From the NCBI RefSeq assembly GCF_001552555.1, contig NZ_BCRK01000017.1, positions 1-55,573 of the forward strand: a stretch of 55,573 bases of DNA, written 5' to 3'. The DNA is from Nocardiopsis trehalosi NBRC 14201. Lineage in GTDB: Bacteria > Actinomycetota > Actinomycetes > Streptosporangiales > Streptosporangiaceae. Below are positions 25,531 to 34,462 of this stretch, piece after piece; the stretch's first letter is position 1; each line of letters opens with the position of its first letter. The notes below the pieces were generated by a model. It made no database searches. It saw nothing but the letters and a program-made list of their open reading frames with translations, and was not told the DNA's origin. Position numbers and translations under genes: made by a program.

Positions 25531-26748
25531 ATGGCCGCCGACGGCACCCCCGAACGACCCGACCGGCGCACGTGGCTGTGGCTGCTGCTGGTGAGCGTCG
25601 TCGCCACGCAGACGGCGCTCAACCTCGCCCGGCCGCTGGTGTCCTACCGCAGCATCGCGCTGGGCGGCGACGCCGTCGCGATCGGACTGATCACCGCCGC
25701 CTACGCCGTGCTGCCCGTTCTGATCGCCGTCCCCATCGGACGGCTGACCGACCGGTCCCGGCGCACGGCGTGGCTGCTCGCGGTGGGGGCGGGCGCGCTG
25801 GCGGTGTCCTCGCTGGCGCTCGCCCGCGCCGACGGCCTGTACGCCATCGCGGCGGCCGGAGCGGGGCTCGGCGTCGGGCACCTGGTGTGCATGCTCGCCG
25901 GGCAGGGGCTGATCGCCCGGCTGTCGCCCGATTCCTCGCTCGACCGCGACTTCGGCTGGTTCTCCGCCGCCGCGTCCCTGGGCCAGCTCATCGGCCCGGT
26001 GCTGTCGGGGGCGCTGCTGGGCGACGCCACCGGATCGGCGCTGCTGGGACCGACGTCGGTGGCGCTCACGGTCGCCGGGGTGGTCGCCGCCGCCGGGCTG
26101 GTCCCGCTGGTGGGGCTCGCCCGGTCGGCCCCCGCTCCGCGCCCGCGCCCCTCCGGCGAGGACGGCGACGGCGACGCGGCCCCGGCGGAGCGCCCTTCGA
26201 CGGTGAGCCTGCTGCGCCGGCCGGGCATGCCCTCGGGCCTGCTGGCGAGCCTGTCCCTGCTGGCGTCGATCGACGTGCTGACCGCCTACCTGCCGCTGGT
26301 GGCCGAGAGCCGCGGGATCGCGCCGGCCGTGGTCGGCGTGCTGCTGGGGGTGCGCGCGGCGACGTCGCTGGTGTCGCGGCTGATGCTGTCGTGGCTGCTC
26401 AAGCGCTGGTCGCGGGGGACCCTGATCATCGCGAGCACCAGCGGGGCGGGGGTGGCGCTGGCGGTGGTCGCGCTGCCGATCGACGAGCCGCTGGTGCTGG
26501 GCGCGGTCCTGGCCGCGGGCGGGTTCCTGCTCGGCCTGGGCCAGCCGCTGACCATGACGATGGTGGTGACGGCGGTGCCCGCGACCGCCCGGGGCACCGC
26601 GCTGGCGCTGCGCCTGTGGGGCAACCGCATCGGCCAGGCCGCCATCCCGGCGGCCGCCGGCGCGGTCGCGGGCCTGGCGGGCACATCGGGGGCCCTGTGG
26701 TTCTCCTCTGCGGTCCTGCTGGCCTCGGCCGCCTTCGCCCGCCGCTGA
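25531..26748 (+). CDS. MFS transporter
   Basis: The 405-residue protein has about twelve membrane helices. The loop between helices 2 and 3 is PIGRLTDRSRRTAWL, the usual MFS motif A. GQGLIARLSPDSSLDRDFGW follows helix 4. A hydrophilic central loop (about residues 205-222) is rich in Asp, Glu and Pro. It resembles drug or metabolite exporters; the substrate is unknown. The ATG at 25531 is picked because hydrophobic helix 1 follows at residue 15; GAGGGGAG lies upstream with long spacing. Confidence 0.88.
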   Translation: MAADGTPERPDRRTWLWLLLVSVVATQTALNLARPLVSYRSIALGGDAVAIGLITAAYAVLPVLIAVPIGRLTDRSRRTAWLLAVGAGALAVSSLALARADGLYAIAAAGAGLGVGHLVCMLAGQGLIARLSPDSSLDRDFGWFSAAASLGQLIGPVLSGALLGDATGSALLGPTSVALTVAGVVAAAGLVPLVGLARSAPAPRPRPSGEDGDGDAAPAERPSTVSLLRRPGMPSGLLASLSLLASIDVLTAYLPLVAESRGIAPAVVGVLLGVRAATSLVSRLMLSWLLKRWSRGTLIIASTSGAGVALAVVALPIDEPLVLGAVLAAGGFLLGLGQPLTMTMVVTAVPATARGTALALRLWGNRIGQAAIPAAAGAVAGLAGTSGALWFSSAVLLASAAFARR

Positions 26749-26854
26749 CGGGCGGGTCCGCACCGCCACCGCGCCGCACGCCCGGCACCCGCCTCGGGCG
26801 CGCCGGCAGCCCGCCCCCGCCCGGGCCGGCGCGGCGCCGACCCGATGCGGCTTC

Positions 26855-27742
26855 CTACCCGGCGAGGGCCTCGGTGATCTGGCGGGTGGTCTGGGCGGCG
26901 ACCCGGGGGTCGGTGGCGGCGTAGGCGGTGTGGGCGGCCAGGCCCGTGGTCAGCGCCCAGCCGCGACCCCGGGCCCACGTGGCGTCGTCCACGTCCAGCG
27001 CGGCGCGGAAGACCGCGCGGCTGCGGGCCGACATCACGGTGAAGGCGATGGTCAGGTCGCAGGCGGGGTCGCCCACGCCGAGTTCGCCGAAGTCGATGAC
27101 CGCGCCGAGCCGCCCGCCCCGGGTCAGCAGGTTGCCGGTGTGCAGGTCGCCGTGGAACCAGACCGGGGGGTGCTCCCACGCGGGGGCGGCGAGCGCGGCG
27201 TCCCACAGCGCGGTCATGGCCTCGGCGCCGAACTCCCCGCCGAACGCGGCGATGGCCTCCCTGGTCGACCGGTCGCGCGCGGCGAGCGACCGCACGGTGA
27301 GGCCTTGGGCGCCGTCCCCGGGCGAGGGGCACCGCCGCAGCGCGGTGAGGAACCCGGCCAGGGCGGTGGCGGCCTCGGCGGAGTCTGCCAGCGCCCCGAC
27401 GGCGACCGGGTCGCCGTCGAGCCAGCGGGTCACCGCCCACGGCCACGGGTAGCCCAGGGCGGGTTCGCCGACCGCCACCGGCACCGGGACGTCCAGCGGC
27501 AGGTGCGGGGCGAGTCGCGGCAGCCATTCGGCCTCCTTGCGGGCCTGGCCGATGGCGCCGGCGTGGCGGGGCAGCCGGACCGACAGCTCCGCGCCCAGCC
27601 GGTGGATCACGTGGTCGGAGCCCGCCGGCTCCACGCGCCGCAGGGGCAGGGCGGCCCACTGCGGGAACCGCGCGTCGACCAGGCGCCGGACCAGCGCGGT
27701 GTCGACGGCGGGGCGATTGGCGGGGGTGCTCTCGGCGGTCAT
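26855..27742 (-). CDS. Aminoglycoside phosphotransferase family protein
   Basis: The 295-residue protein is a second APH-fold kinase, unrelated in detail to the one at 146. AELSVRLPRHAG contains the nucleotide-binding region, VWFHGDLHTGNLL the catalytic loop with Asp, and LGAVIDFGELGVGDPACDL the metal-binding DFG-like motif. AVTRWLDGDP is the typical hinge. Such proteins phosphorylate antibiotics or sugars, and many are uncharacterised. No RBS is obvious before the ATG at 27742. Confidence 0.9.
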   Translation of the reverse strand: MTAESTPANRPAVDTALVRRLVDARFPQWAALPLRRVEPAGSDHVIHRLGAELSVRLPRHAGAIGQARKEAEWLPRLAPHLPLDVPVPVAVGEPALGYPWPWAVTRWLDGDPVAVGALADSAEAATALAGFLTALRRCPSPGDGAQGLTVRSLAARDRSTREAIAAFGGEFGAEAMTALWDAALAAPAWEHPPVWFHGDLHTGNLLTRGGRLGAVIDFGELGVGDPACDLTIAFTVMSARSRAVFRAALDVDDATWARGRGWALTTGLAAHTAYAATDPRVAAQTTRQITEALAG

Positions 27743-28123
27743 CGGGGTCCCGGGGGTCGGCCCGCTCCGGATCGGCGGGCGGCCGCGGCCATCCCAACCC
27801 ACCGGGCGGCGGCCCGTCCACCGGTTTTCCGGTCGCGGGCGGGGCGGAGCGGTGCGCGGCGCCCGGCGGGGCCGCCCCCGCCTGACCCGGACGCCCGGGC
27901 GGTCCGAGCTCGCGGCCACGGCCACGGCCCTCCTGCGCGCTGATCCGCAGCTGCGCACAGCGGGGGCCGAACGACGCTCTCCGCGCCGATCAGCTCGAAC
28001 GGTCAGACCAGGGCAGAGTTCGCGGGTCGGCTTGCGGGCGCCGCCCAGGACCCCCGCCGTGCCAGCCTGCGACATAGGCATAGGTAGGGATAGCGCTCGC
28101 TGACGGAAGCCGCCAAGAAACCC
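27743..28123. other. Intergenic gap without recognised gene
   Basis: I see no credible coding sequence here. Open frames are Arg/Pro-rich shadows. A short stem (GCCGCC...GGCGGC, 28109-28132) overlaps the end of the downstream minus-strand gene and may act as a weak terminator. Confidence 0.4.
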
Positions 28124-28738
28124 CTAGGCGGCGAGGAGAAGGCGCCCGGCGAACACGGTCTGCCAGGTCCAGCCGATCGTGAGCCCGACCCGCTGGACCA
28201 GCCCGCCGTGGTCGCGCCAGGGGACGCGCCGGTCGAACGCCGCGCTGGACAGCACCATCGCCGCCGCGAAGAGCACCCCGCTGGCCACCGCGTAGCCGGC
28301 CCACGCGGGCGGGCCGGCGGCGGCCGACACGAAGCAGGCCGCGGCGAGGGCGGCGAACCCCGCGAGGGAGAACCCGTCGTGCAGGCTTCCGGCCCCGCTG
28401 TGGTGCCGGAGCCGCTCGGGGGTCCCGGGCGGGTAGCCGCTCACCGGATCGGTGCGGAACGCGCCCGCGCCCAGCAGCCCGATCGCCCACCCGCCGACCA
28501 GCAGGGCGGTCCAGTGCGACGCTCCGGCCTGCCACAGGCCCACCGCGCCGGCCAGCGTCAGCCCTCCGGCGGCGAGGAAGTTCGCGGTCTGCACCCACGC
28601 CCCGGGGCCGAGGGCGAGCGAGCTGACCGGGTGGCGCAGCGGGCGGTAGTCCGGCCGGTGCGCGCCCGCCGCCAGGTAGCCGAGCGTGAACAGCGGGCCG
28701 GCGGCCGCGCCGCAGGCGAGGAGGAGGTGAGGTCCCAT
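28124..28738 (-). CDS. DUF998 integral membrane protein
   Basis: The 204-residue protein has six predicted helices and the DUF998 pattern: ACGAAAGPLFTLGYLAAG, then RHPVSSLALGPGAWVQTANF and FRTDPVSGYPPGTPERL with a HH.G..HD segment in the fourth loop. DUF998 proteins are of unknown function. TATGTT at -12 to -7 from the ATG indicates a leaderless transcript, with an inverted repeat overlapping it. Confidence 0.88.
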   Translation of the reverse strand: MGPHLLLACGAAAGPLFTLGYLAAGAHRPDYRPLRHPVSSLALGPGAWVQTANFLAAGGLTLAGAVGLWQAGASHWTALLVGGWAIGLLGAGAFRTDPVSGYPPGTPERLRHHSGAGSLHDGFSLAGFAALAAACFVSAAAGPPAWAGYAVASGVLFAAAMVLSSAAFDRRVPWRDHGGLVQRVGLTIGWTWQTVFAGRLLLAA

Positions 28739-28741
28739 TCG

Positions 28742-28757
28742 GTCAACATAGGTTGAC
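28742..28757. promoter_or_regulatory. Operator-like inverted repeat on the DUF998 promoter
   Basis: GTCAAC and GTTGAC (perfect 6-bp arms) flank ATAG. On the minus strand the repeat contains TATGTT (28750-28745), exactly -12 to -7 from the ATG at 28738. No regulator gene is adjacent. Confidence 0.5.
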
Positions 28758-28839
28758 GACTCCGTCCGTGTCCACCCCCCTTCGCCGCGCGGACGGCGCC
28801 CCGGTCGGCGTCCGGTCGGCGACCGGGCGCCCGGCGCGG

Positions 28840-29952
28840 TCAGGCGTCGTAGTCGACCACGACCCGCTCCGTCACCGGGAGCGCCTGGCAGGACAGGGCG
28901 TAGCCGGCGGCGACCTCGGTGTCGTCCAGCGCGTAGTTGCGGCGCATCCGCACCTCGCCGTCGCGGACGAGCACCCGGCAGGTGCCGCACACCCCGCCCT
29001 TGCAGGCGAACGGCAGGTCGGGGCGGTGGCGCTGGGCGGCGTCGAGGACGGGCACGTCGCGGGGCAGCAGGAGTTCGCTGGTGCGGCCGTCCAGCACGAC
29101 CGAGACCCGGCTCGCGGGCCCGTCCACGGCGTCCTCGGTCCGCCGCACGGGCGGCGGCGGGGCCGCGTCGACGAAGAACAGCTCGCGGTGGACCCGGTCG
29201 GCGGGCACGCCGCGCCGCCGCAGCACCGCGCGGGCGTCCTCGACCATGCCGAAGGGCCCGCACAGCCACCAGTGGTCGACCGCCTCGGTGGCGACGAACG
29301 CGTCCAGCAGCGCGTCGATGCGCGCGGCGTCGAGCCGGCCGCTGAGCAGGTCGGCCTCGCGGACCTCCCGCGAGAGCACGTGCACCAGCTCGAACCGGGT
29401 CCCGTGGGCGTCCTTGAGGTCGGCCAGTTCGTCGGCGAACATCACGGTGTCGGCGCGCCGGTTGCCGTAGACGAGGGTGACGCGGGCGTCGGTGGTGCGC
29501 AGCAGGGTGGCGGCGATCGACAGCACCGGGGTGATGCCGGACCCGGCCGCCACGCACACGTGCCGCCCACCCGCCCCGGGCTCGGGGTGGAACCGGCCGG
29601 AGGGCGGGGCCGCCTCGACCGTGTCGCCGGGCCGGGCGTCGCGCACCAGCCAGGTGGAGAAGCGGCCCCCGGGGACGAGCCGCACCCCGACCTTCGGGGC
29701 CTCCCCCGCCGCGGCGCAGATGGAGTAGCTGCGCCGCTCCTCGCGCCCGTCGAAGACCCGCCGCAGGGTGAGGGACTGGCCGGGGGCGAACGCGAACGCG
29801 TCGGCCAGGCCGTCGGGCACGTCGAGGGTGACGGCGGCGGCGTCCGCGCACAGCGGTTCGACCGCGGCGACGCGCAGCGGGTGGAAGGCGGTCCGGCGGC
29901 GCCCGCCGGCCGGGCGGGCGGCCGGGGCGGTGCCGGGCGCGGGCGCTGTCAC
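28840..29952 (-). CDS. paaE: Phenylacetyl-CoA epoxidase reductase subunit PaaE
   Basis: The 370-residue protein is the electron-transfer subunit of the PaaABCE oxygenase. It has a FAD-binding domain (RRSYSIC), an NAD(P)-binding domain (AAGSGITPVLSIAATLL and WWLCGPFGMV) and a C-terminal plant-type 2Fe-2S domain (CKGGVCGTC, then the fourth Cys in YALSCQ). It passes electrons from NADPH to the di-iron centre of PaaA. The GTG at 29952 follows AGGAG and begins 2 bp after the paaD stop. The first 20 residues are Ala/Pro-rich. Confidence 0.95.
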   Translation of the reverse strand: MTAPAPGTAPAARPAGGRRRTAFHPLRVAAVEPLCADAAAVTLDVPDGLADAFAFAPGQSLTLRRVFDGREERRSYSICAAAGEAPKVGVRLVPGGRFSTWLVRDARPGDTVEAAPPSGRFHPEPGAGGRHVCVAAGSGITPVLSIAATLLRTTDARVTLVYGNRRADTVMFADELADLKDAHGTRFELVHVLSREVREADLLSGRLDAARIDALLDAFVATEAVDHWWLCGPFGMVEDARAVLRRRGVPADRVHRELFFVDAAPPPPVRRTEDAVDGPASRVSVVLDGRTSELLLPRDVPVLDAAQRHRPDLPFACKGGVCGTCRVLVRDGEVRMRRNYALDDTEVAAGYALSCQALPVTERVVVDYDA

Positions 29953-29954
29953 GG

Positions 29955-30653
29955 TCAGATCTCCTTGACGTGCTCGTAGGGTTCGCGGCAGGCGCGGCAG
30001 CGGCGCAGGGCCCGGCACGAGGTGGCGCCGAACCGCGACAGCTCCTCGGTGTCGGCCGATCCGCAGCGGGGGCAGGCCGGCCCGGGGCGGGTGGTGTGCA
30101 GGGTCAGGGGCACCGGCCCGGCGCCCCGGCGCGGGGCGGGGCCGGGCGGGGCGATGCCGTGGGCGGCGAGTCGGCGCCGCCCCTCGGCGGTGATCCAGTC
30201 GGTGGTCCAGGGCGGCGCGAGCACGGTGCGGACCTCGGCGCGCGGGAACCCGGCGGCGCGCAGGGCGCGCACGACGTCGGCGCGCATCTCGGCCAGGGCG
30301 GGGCAGCCGGTGTAGGTGGGGGTGAGGTCGGCCGTCGCGGTGCCGTCGGGGCCGACCGCCACGCCGCGCAGCACGCCGAGGTCGGCCAGGGTGAGCATGG
30401 GCAGTTCGGGGTCGGTGACGGCGGCCGCGGCGGCGTAGGCGCGCCGCTCCGCGTCGGACCGGTCCTCGGCCGGGGCGCCGCCGGGCGCCGTCCCGCCGGT
30501 CGTGCGCCGCCCGGCCGGCGGCCGGTCGGCCCGGGTCCGCCCGCTCGGTGCCCCGCCGACCGGTGCCCCCTGGGCCGGGGACGCCCCGCTCGGCACCGCG
30601 TCGGCCGGGGCACGGCCGGGCGCGGCCCCGGGCGCGGTCCCGCGCCGGGTCAC
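29955..30653 (-). CDS. paaD: Phenylacetate pathway maturation protein PaaD, with N-terminal extension
   Basis: The conserved part (about residues 75-232) has a MIP18/DUF59 domain (VTDPELPMLTLADLGVLRGV, then PTYTGCPALAEMRADV) and a C-terminal zinc ribbon (CPRCGSADTEELSRFG, CRACREPYEHVKEI). PaaD is thought to help iron insertion or maturation of the PaaABCE complex. The GTG at 30653 overlaps the paaC stop as GTGA. About 70 residues of Ala, Gly, Pro and Arg precede the domain, while typical PaaD is near 165 residues. This is either a disordered extension or a late start used in vivo. Confidence 0.92.
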   Translation of the reverse strand: MTRRGTAPGAAPGRAPADAVPSGASPAQGAPVGGAPSGRTRADRPPAGRRTTGGTAPGGAPAEDRSDAERRAYAAAAAVTDPELPMLTLADLGVLRGVAVGPDGTATADLTPTYTGCPALAEMRADVVRALRAAGFPRAEVRTVLAPPWTTDWITAEGRRRLAAHGIAPPGPAPRRGAGPVPLTLHTTRPGPACPRCGSADTEELSRFGATSCRALRRCRACREPYEHVKEI

Positions 30654-31531
30654 CACGTCGCGTCCGGGTGGGCGCGGGCCACGCGCTGGAGTTCCTCCAG
30701 CAGCGGGGCGAGGTGCGGGGTGTGGCCGCCGTCGCGCCCGGCCGGGGCGGCGGGCGGGGGCGGGTCGGGGACCGCGAGGGTGGCGGCCTCCAGGACGGTG
30801 CGCAGCACCCCGGTGACCTCGTCGCGGACGTCGGCGGGGTCGACGGCCGCCCCGCACGCGGCGAGCCGCCGCTCGACGGGGTGGGCCGTGAACAGCTCGG
30901 CGGTCGCCGGCCACACCTCGGCCAGGCCCGCCGCCATGCGGTCGCGGGAGTAGGCGGTGCCGTCGCCGAGCCGCACGGTCCACGCGGCGGCGTAGTCGCG
31001 GTGGTAGGCGAGTTCGGCGGTGCCCTTGGCGGCGACCGCGGCGAGGACCGGGTCGGCGGAGTCGGCGAGGCGGGTGAACACGGCCAACCGCCAGGTGGCG
31101 GCGACCAGCAGCCGGGCGGTGGAGCGGGCGAAGTCGCCGTTGGGCTCCTCGACCAGGCGGACGTTGCGGAACCCCTCGGGCCCGCGCCGGTAGGCGAAGG
31201 CGTCCTCGTCGCGCCCGGTGCCGTCGGCCTGCCCGGCGCGCGCCAGCAGCAGCCGGGCCTGGCCGAGGAGGTCGAGGGCGATGTTGGCCAGCGCGACCTC
31301 CTCCTCCAGTTCCGGTGCCGAGGTGCACCACTGGGCGAGCCGCTGGGCGAGGACGAGCGCGTCGTCGCCGAGCATCTCGCAGTAGCGGCCCAGGTCGCGC
31401 CCGTCGACGCCGTCGGGCACGGCGGTGTCGACGCCGGCCAGGGCGTCGGTGAACCCGGTGCCGAAGGCCCAGCGGGCGTCGGTGCCGTCGTGGTCGGCGG
31501 TCAGGGCGTCGTACACGTTGTCGCCGGTCAT
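30650..31531 (-). CDS. paaC: Phenylacetyl-CoA epoxidase structural subunit PaaC
   Basis: The 293-residue protein is the non-catalytic ferritin-like partner of PaaA: LGDDALVLAQRLAQWCTSAPELEEEVALANIALD at about 54-87 (two long helices), RNVRLVEEPNGDFARST, and GTAELAYHRDYAAAWTVRLGDGT. It stabilises the heterodimer with PaaA in the phenylacetyl-CoA 1,2-epoxidase. The start lies 28 bp after paaB, and its end overlaps paaD by 4 bp, in the usual paaABCDE order. Confidence 0.95.
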   Translation of the reverse strand: MTGDNVYDALTADHDGTDARWAFGTGFTDALAGVDTAVPDGVDGRDLGRYCEMLGDDALVLAQRLAQWCTSAPELEEEVALANIALDLLGQARLLLARAGQADGTGRDEDAFAYRRGPEGFRNVRLVEEPNGDFARSTARLLVAATWRLAVFTRLADSADPVLAAVAAKGTAELAYHRDYAAAWTVRLGDGTAYSRDRMAAGLAEVWPATAELFTAHPVERRLAACGAAVDPADVRDEVTGVLRTVLEAATLAVPDPPPPAAPAGRDGGHTPHLAPLLEELQRVARAHPDATW

Positions 31532-31559
31532 CGCGGTCCTCGGTGCGTGGCCGCCCCGC

Positions 31560-31862
31560 TCAGATGTGCGGGACGTCGTCGGGCAGCGGGTAGAAGGTGG
31601 GGTGGCGGTAGACCTTGTCGCCGCTGGGCGCGAAGAACGCGTCCTTCTTGCCGGGGTCGGACGCGGCGATGGCGGCCGACCGCACGACCCAGATGCCGAC
31701 GCCCTCGTTGCGGCGGGTGTAGAGGTTGCGGGCGGCGTGCAGGGCCATCTCCTCGTCGGCGGCGTGCAGCGAGCCGACGTGGACGTGGTTGAGGCCGCGC
31801 TTGCCGCGCACGAACACCTCGAACAGGGGCCAGTCGGCGCGGGCGGGATCGTCGGCGGTCAC
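31560..31862 (-). CDS. paaB: Phenylacetyl-CoA epoxidase subunit PaaB
   Basis: The 100-residue protein is a full Paa[41 protein letters not shown], and the closing [16 protein letters not shown]. PaaB bridges PaaAC heterodimers of the epoxidase. The GTG at 31862 overlaps the paaA stop as GTGA, so translation is coupled. Confidence 0.95.
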   Translation of the reverse strand: MTADDPARADWPLFEVFVRGKRGLNHVHVGSLHAADEEMALHAARNLYTRRNEGVGIWVVRSAAIAASDPGKKDAFFAPSGDKVYRHPTFYPLPDDVPHI

Positions 31863-32860
31863 GGTCGTCCTCCGGGGTGCTTGGCGGCGTGGGCGGCGGC
31901 GGCCGCGCGGACCCAGGCGCCGTCCTCGTGCGCGGCGCGGCGGCGGGCGATCCGTTCGGCGTTGCGGGGGCCGTCGCCGGCCAGGACGCGCCGGAACTCC
32001 GCCCAGTCGGGTTCGCCGAAGTCGTGGTGGCCGCGTTCGGGGTTCCACCGCAGCTCGGGGTCGGGCAGGGTGACGCCGAGCTTCTCGGCCTGGGGGACGG
32101 TCATGTCGACGAACCGCTGCCGCAGGGCGTCGTTGGTGTCGCGCTTGATGCGCCAGGCCATGGACCGCGCGGTGTTGGGCGACTCGGCGTCGGGCGGGCC
32201 GAACATCATCAGCGAGGGCCACCACCACCGGTCGACGGCGTCCTGGACCATGGCGCGCTGGGCGCCGGTCCCCGCCATCATGCGCAGCAGCAGCTCGTAG
32301 CCCTGCCGCTGGTGGAAGGACTCCTCCTTGCAGATGCGGACCATGGCGCGGGCGTAGGGGCCGTAGGAGCTGCGGCACAGCGGGACCTGGTTGCAGATGG
32401 CGGCGCCGTCGACCAGCCACCCGATGACGCCGACGTCGGCGAAGGTCAGCGTGGGGTAGTTGAAGATCGACGAGTACTTCTGCCGCCCGGTGACGAGCCG
32501 CTCGGTGAGGTCGGCCCGGTCGACGCCGAGGGTCTCGGCGGCGGCGTAGAGGTAGAGGCCGTGCCCGGCCTCGTCCTGCACCTTGGCCAGCAGGATGGCC
32601 TTGCGGCGCAGGCTGGGGGCCGACGCGATCCAGTCGCCCTCGGGCTGCATGCCGATGATCTCGGAGTGGGCGTGCTGGGCGATCTGGCGGACGAGGGTGC
32701 GGCGGTAGCCGTCGGGCATCCAGTCGCGGGGTTCGACGCGCCGCTCGTCGGCGACCAGGGCGTCGAACCGGGCCTGCAGCCGGGCCTCGTCGGCCTCCGC
32801 CGTGCCGGTGGCGTCGGTCGCGGCGCCGGGCGGCGCGGCGCGGTCGGTCGGCGTGGTCAT
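31859..32860 (-). CDS. paaA: Phenylacetyl-CoA epoxidase catalytic subunit PaaA
   Basis: The 333-residue protein is the di-iron catalytic subunit: [39 protein letters not shown] with the Glu-Asp-Glu-His iron ligands, [20 protein letters not shown], and [20 protein letters not shown] with the second ligand pair. It forms the ring 1,2-epoxide of phenylacetyl-CoA. The ATG at 32860 is preferred over 32875 because GGGGAGGG lies immediately upstream. It is the first gene of the operon and is divergent from paaK. Confidence 0.96.
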   Translation of the reverse strand: MTTPTDRAAPPGAATDATGTAEADEARLQARFDALVADERRVEPRDWMPDGYRRTLVRQIAQHAHSEIIGMQPEGDWIASAPSLRRKAILLAKVQDEAGHGLYLYAAAETLGVDRADLTERLVTGRQKYSSIFNYPTLTFADVGVIGWLVDGAAICNQVPLCRSSYGPYARAMVRICKEESFHQRQGYELLLRMMAGTGAQRAMVQDAVDRWWWPSLMMFGPPDAESPNTARSMAWRIKRDTNDALRQRFVDMTVPQAEKLGVTLPDPELRWNPERGHHDFGEPDWAEFRRVLAGDGPRNAERIARRRAAHEDGAWVRAAAAAHAAKHPGGRP

Positions 32861-32876
32861 GGTCCCTCCCCGCATA

Positions 32877-32890
32877 ACCGAACGATCGGT
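32877..32890. promoter_or_regulatory. PaaR-like operator upstream of paaA
   Basis: ACCGAACGATCGGT differs by one base from the perfect palindrome upstream of paaK. It lies between the predicted transcription start and the paaA start codon. TetR-type PaaR repressors of actinobacteria bind closely similar sites and release on phenylacetyl-CoA. Confidence 0.8.
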
Positions 32891-32898
32891 CAGTAATC

Positions 32899-32927
32899 AG
32901 TATCACGCAGCCTCCGCCCGCCGACAA
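32899..32927 (-). promoter_or_regulatory. Promoter of the paaABCDE operon
   Basis: On the minus strand TTGTCG (32927-32922) and GATACT (32904-32899) are separated by 17 bp. Transcription would begin near 32892, just before the operator at 32877-32890. Confidence 0.5.
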
Positions 32928-32967
32928 CCCCCCGCCGCTCCGGCGGCGCCACCCCCGAGGCGCGCCC

Positions 32968-32996
32968 TTGACACGCCCCGACACCGCCTGGATTAA
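32968..32996 (+). promoter_or_regulatory. Promoter of paaK
   Basis: A perfect -35 TTGACA (32968-32973) is followed after 17 bp by GATTAA. The start would be near 33003, directly before the operator at 33007-33020. Confidence 0.6.
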
Positions 32997-33006
32997 TCCG
33001 GAAGCG

Positions 33007-33020
33007 ACCGAACGTTCGGT
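33007..33020. promoter_or_regulatory. PaaR-like operator upstream of paaK
   Basis: ACCGAACGTTCGGT is a perfect 14-bp palindrome at about +4 to +17 of the predicted paaK transcript. Its near copy lies at 32877. Both arms of the paa locus are thus likely repressed by the same TetR-type protein, which is not encoded in the window next to paa. Confidence 0.8.
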
Positions 33021-33064
33021 AGGCGCACCCGGCCCGGCCCGCGCGCCCCGGCACAGGAGGCGCC

Positions 33065-34414
33065 ATGGCCCCGCGAGAGACGACCACCCCGCCGATCCCC
33101 GCCCCGCGCCGCCGCGCCGCCGCCCCCGACCGCTCCACCCTCGACGCCGGCGAGCGCCTCCAACCCGACGACCTGCGCGAACTCCAGCTCCGCCGGCTCC
33201 GGTGGACGCTGCGCCACGCCTACGACAACGTCCCGTTCTACCGGGAGCGGTTCGACGCCGCCGGGGTCCGCCCCGAGGACTGCCGCACCCTCGCCGACCT
33301 CGCCCGCTTCCCCACCACCACAAAGGACGACCTGCGCGCCCACTACCCCTACGGCATGCTGGCCGTGCCCCGGGAGCGGGTCGCCCGCCTGCACGCCTCC
33401 AGCGGCACCACCGGCCGCCCCACCGTCGTCGCCTCCACCCGGCGCGACGTCGACACCTGGGCCGACCTGGTCGCCCGCTCGCTGCGCGCCGCCGGGGCGC
33501 GCCCCGGCGACCGGGTGCACGTGGCCTACGGGTACGGCATGTTCACCGGCGGGCTGGGCGCCCACTACGGCGCGGAGCGCCTCGGCTGCACCGTCGTGCC
33601 CGTCTCGGGCGGGCAGACCGCGCGCCAGGTGCACCTCATCCGCGACCTGCGGCCCGAGGTCATCATGGTCACGCCGAGCTACCTGCTCACGATCCTCGAC
33701 GAGTTCGAGCGCCAGGGCGTCGACCCGCGCTCCACCTCGCTGCGCGTGGGCGTCCTCGGCGCCGAGCCCTGGACCGAGGCCATGCGCGCCGAGATCGAGG
33801 ACCGGTTCGACATCGACGCCGTCGACATCTACGGGCTCTCGGAGATCATGGGCCCCGGGGTGGCGAGCGAGTGCGTCGAGACCAAGGACGGCCCCACGGT
33901 CTGGGAGGACCACTTCCTGCCCGAGGTGGTCGACCCCGCCACCGGGACGGCGCTGCCCGACGGCTCCCGAGGCGAGCTGCTGCTGACCACGCTCACCCGC
34001 CAGGCCCTCCCGGTGATCCGCTACCGCACCCGCGACCTCACCCGGCTGCTGCCGGGCACCGCGCGCGCCATGCGGCGCATGGACCGCGTCACCGGGCGCA
34101 GCGACGACATGCTCATCGTCCGGGGCGTCAACCTGTTCCCCACCCAGGTCGAGGAGGCGGTGCTCGGCGTCGCCGGGCTGGCCCCGCACTTCCTGCTGCA
34201 CCTCACCCGCGAGGGGCGCCTGGACCGGCTCACCGTCCGGGTCGAGGCCCGGCCCGACTGCCCGGCCGAGCGGCGCGGCCCCGCCGCCGCGCAGCTGGCC
34301 GAGGCCGTCCGCACCGCGGCCGGGGTGGGCGTGGAGGTGGAGGTCGCCGACCCCGGCACCCTGGAGCGCTCGGCCGGGAAGTCGCGCCGCGTCGTGGACG
34401 ACCGGCCCGCCTGA
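33065..34414 (+). CDS. paaK: Phenylacetate-CoA ligase
   Basis: The 449-residue protein is an ANL-superfamily ligase that activates phenylacetate with ATP and CoA. LHASSGTTGRPTVVAST at about 109-125 is the P-loop, VAYGYGMFTGGLGAHYGAER is the substrate-pocket region, DIYGLSEIMGPGVA is motif A5, and GRSDDMLIVRGVNLFPTQVE is the C-terminal hinge. Length is typical. AGGAGG precedes the ATG. Its product is the substrate of PaaABCE encoded divergently. Confidence 0.96.
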   Translation: MAPRETTTPPIPAPRRRAAAPDRSTLDAGERLQPDDLRELQLRRLRWTLRHAYDNVPFYRERFDAAGVRPEDCRTLADLARFPTTTKDDLRAHYPYGMLAVPRERVARLHASSGTTGRPTVVASTRRDVDTWADLVARSLRAAGARPGDRVHVAYGYGMFTGGLGAHYGAERLGCTVVPVSGGQTARQVHLIRDLRPEVIMVTPSYLLTILDEFERQGVDPRSTSLRVGVLGAEPWTEAMRAEIEDRFDIDAVDIYGLSEIMGPGVASECVETKDGPTVWEDHFLPEVVDPATGTALPDGSRGELLLTTLTRQALPVIRYRTRDLTRLLPGTARAMRRMDRVTGRSDDMLIVRGVNLFPTQVEEAVLGVAGLAPHFLLHLTREGRLDRLTVRVEARPDCPAERRGPAAAQLAEAVRTAAGVGVEVEVADPGTLERSAGKSRRVVDDRPA

Positions 34415-34462
34415 CCGGCTCGCGGTGGTGATGCCCGGCGCGCAGCGGGGTAGTCGGAGCCC

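Noticed and set aside
27743-28123. tRNA or small RNA gene between the phosphotransferase and DUF998 genes
   Set aside because: No cloverleaf or T-loop motif could be found; nothing supports an RNA gene.
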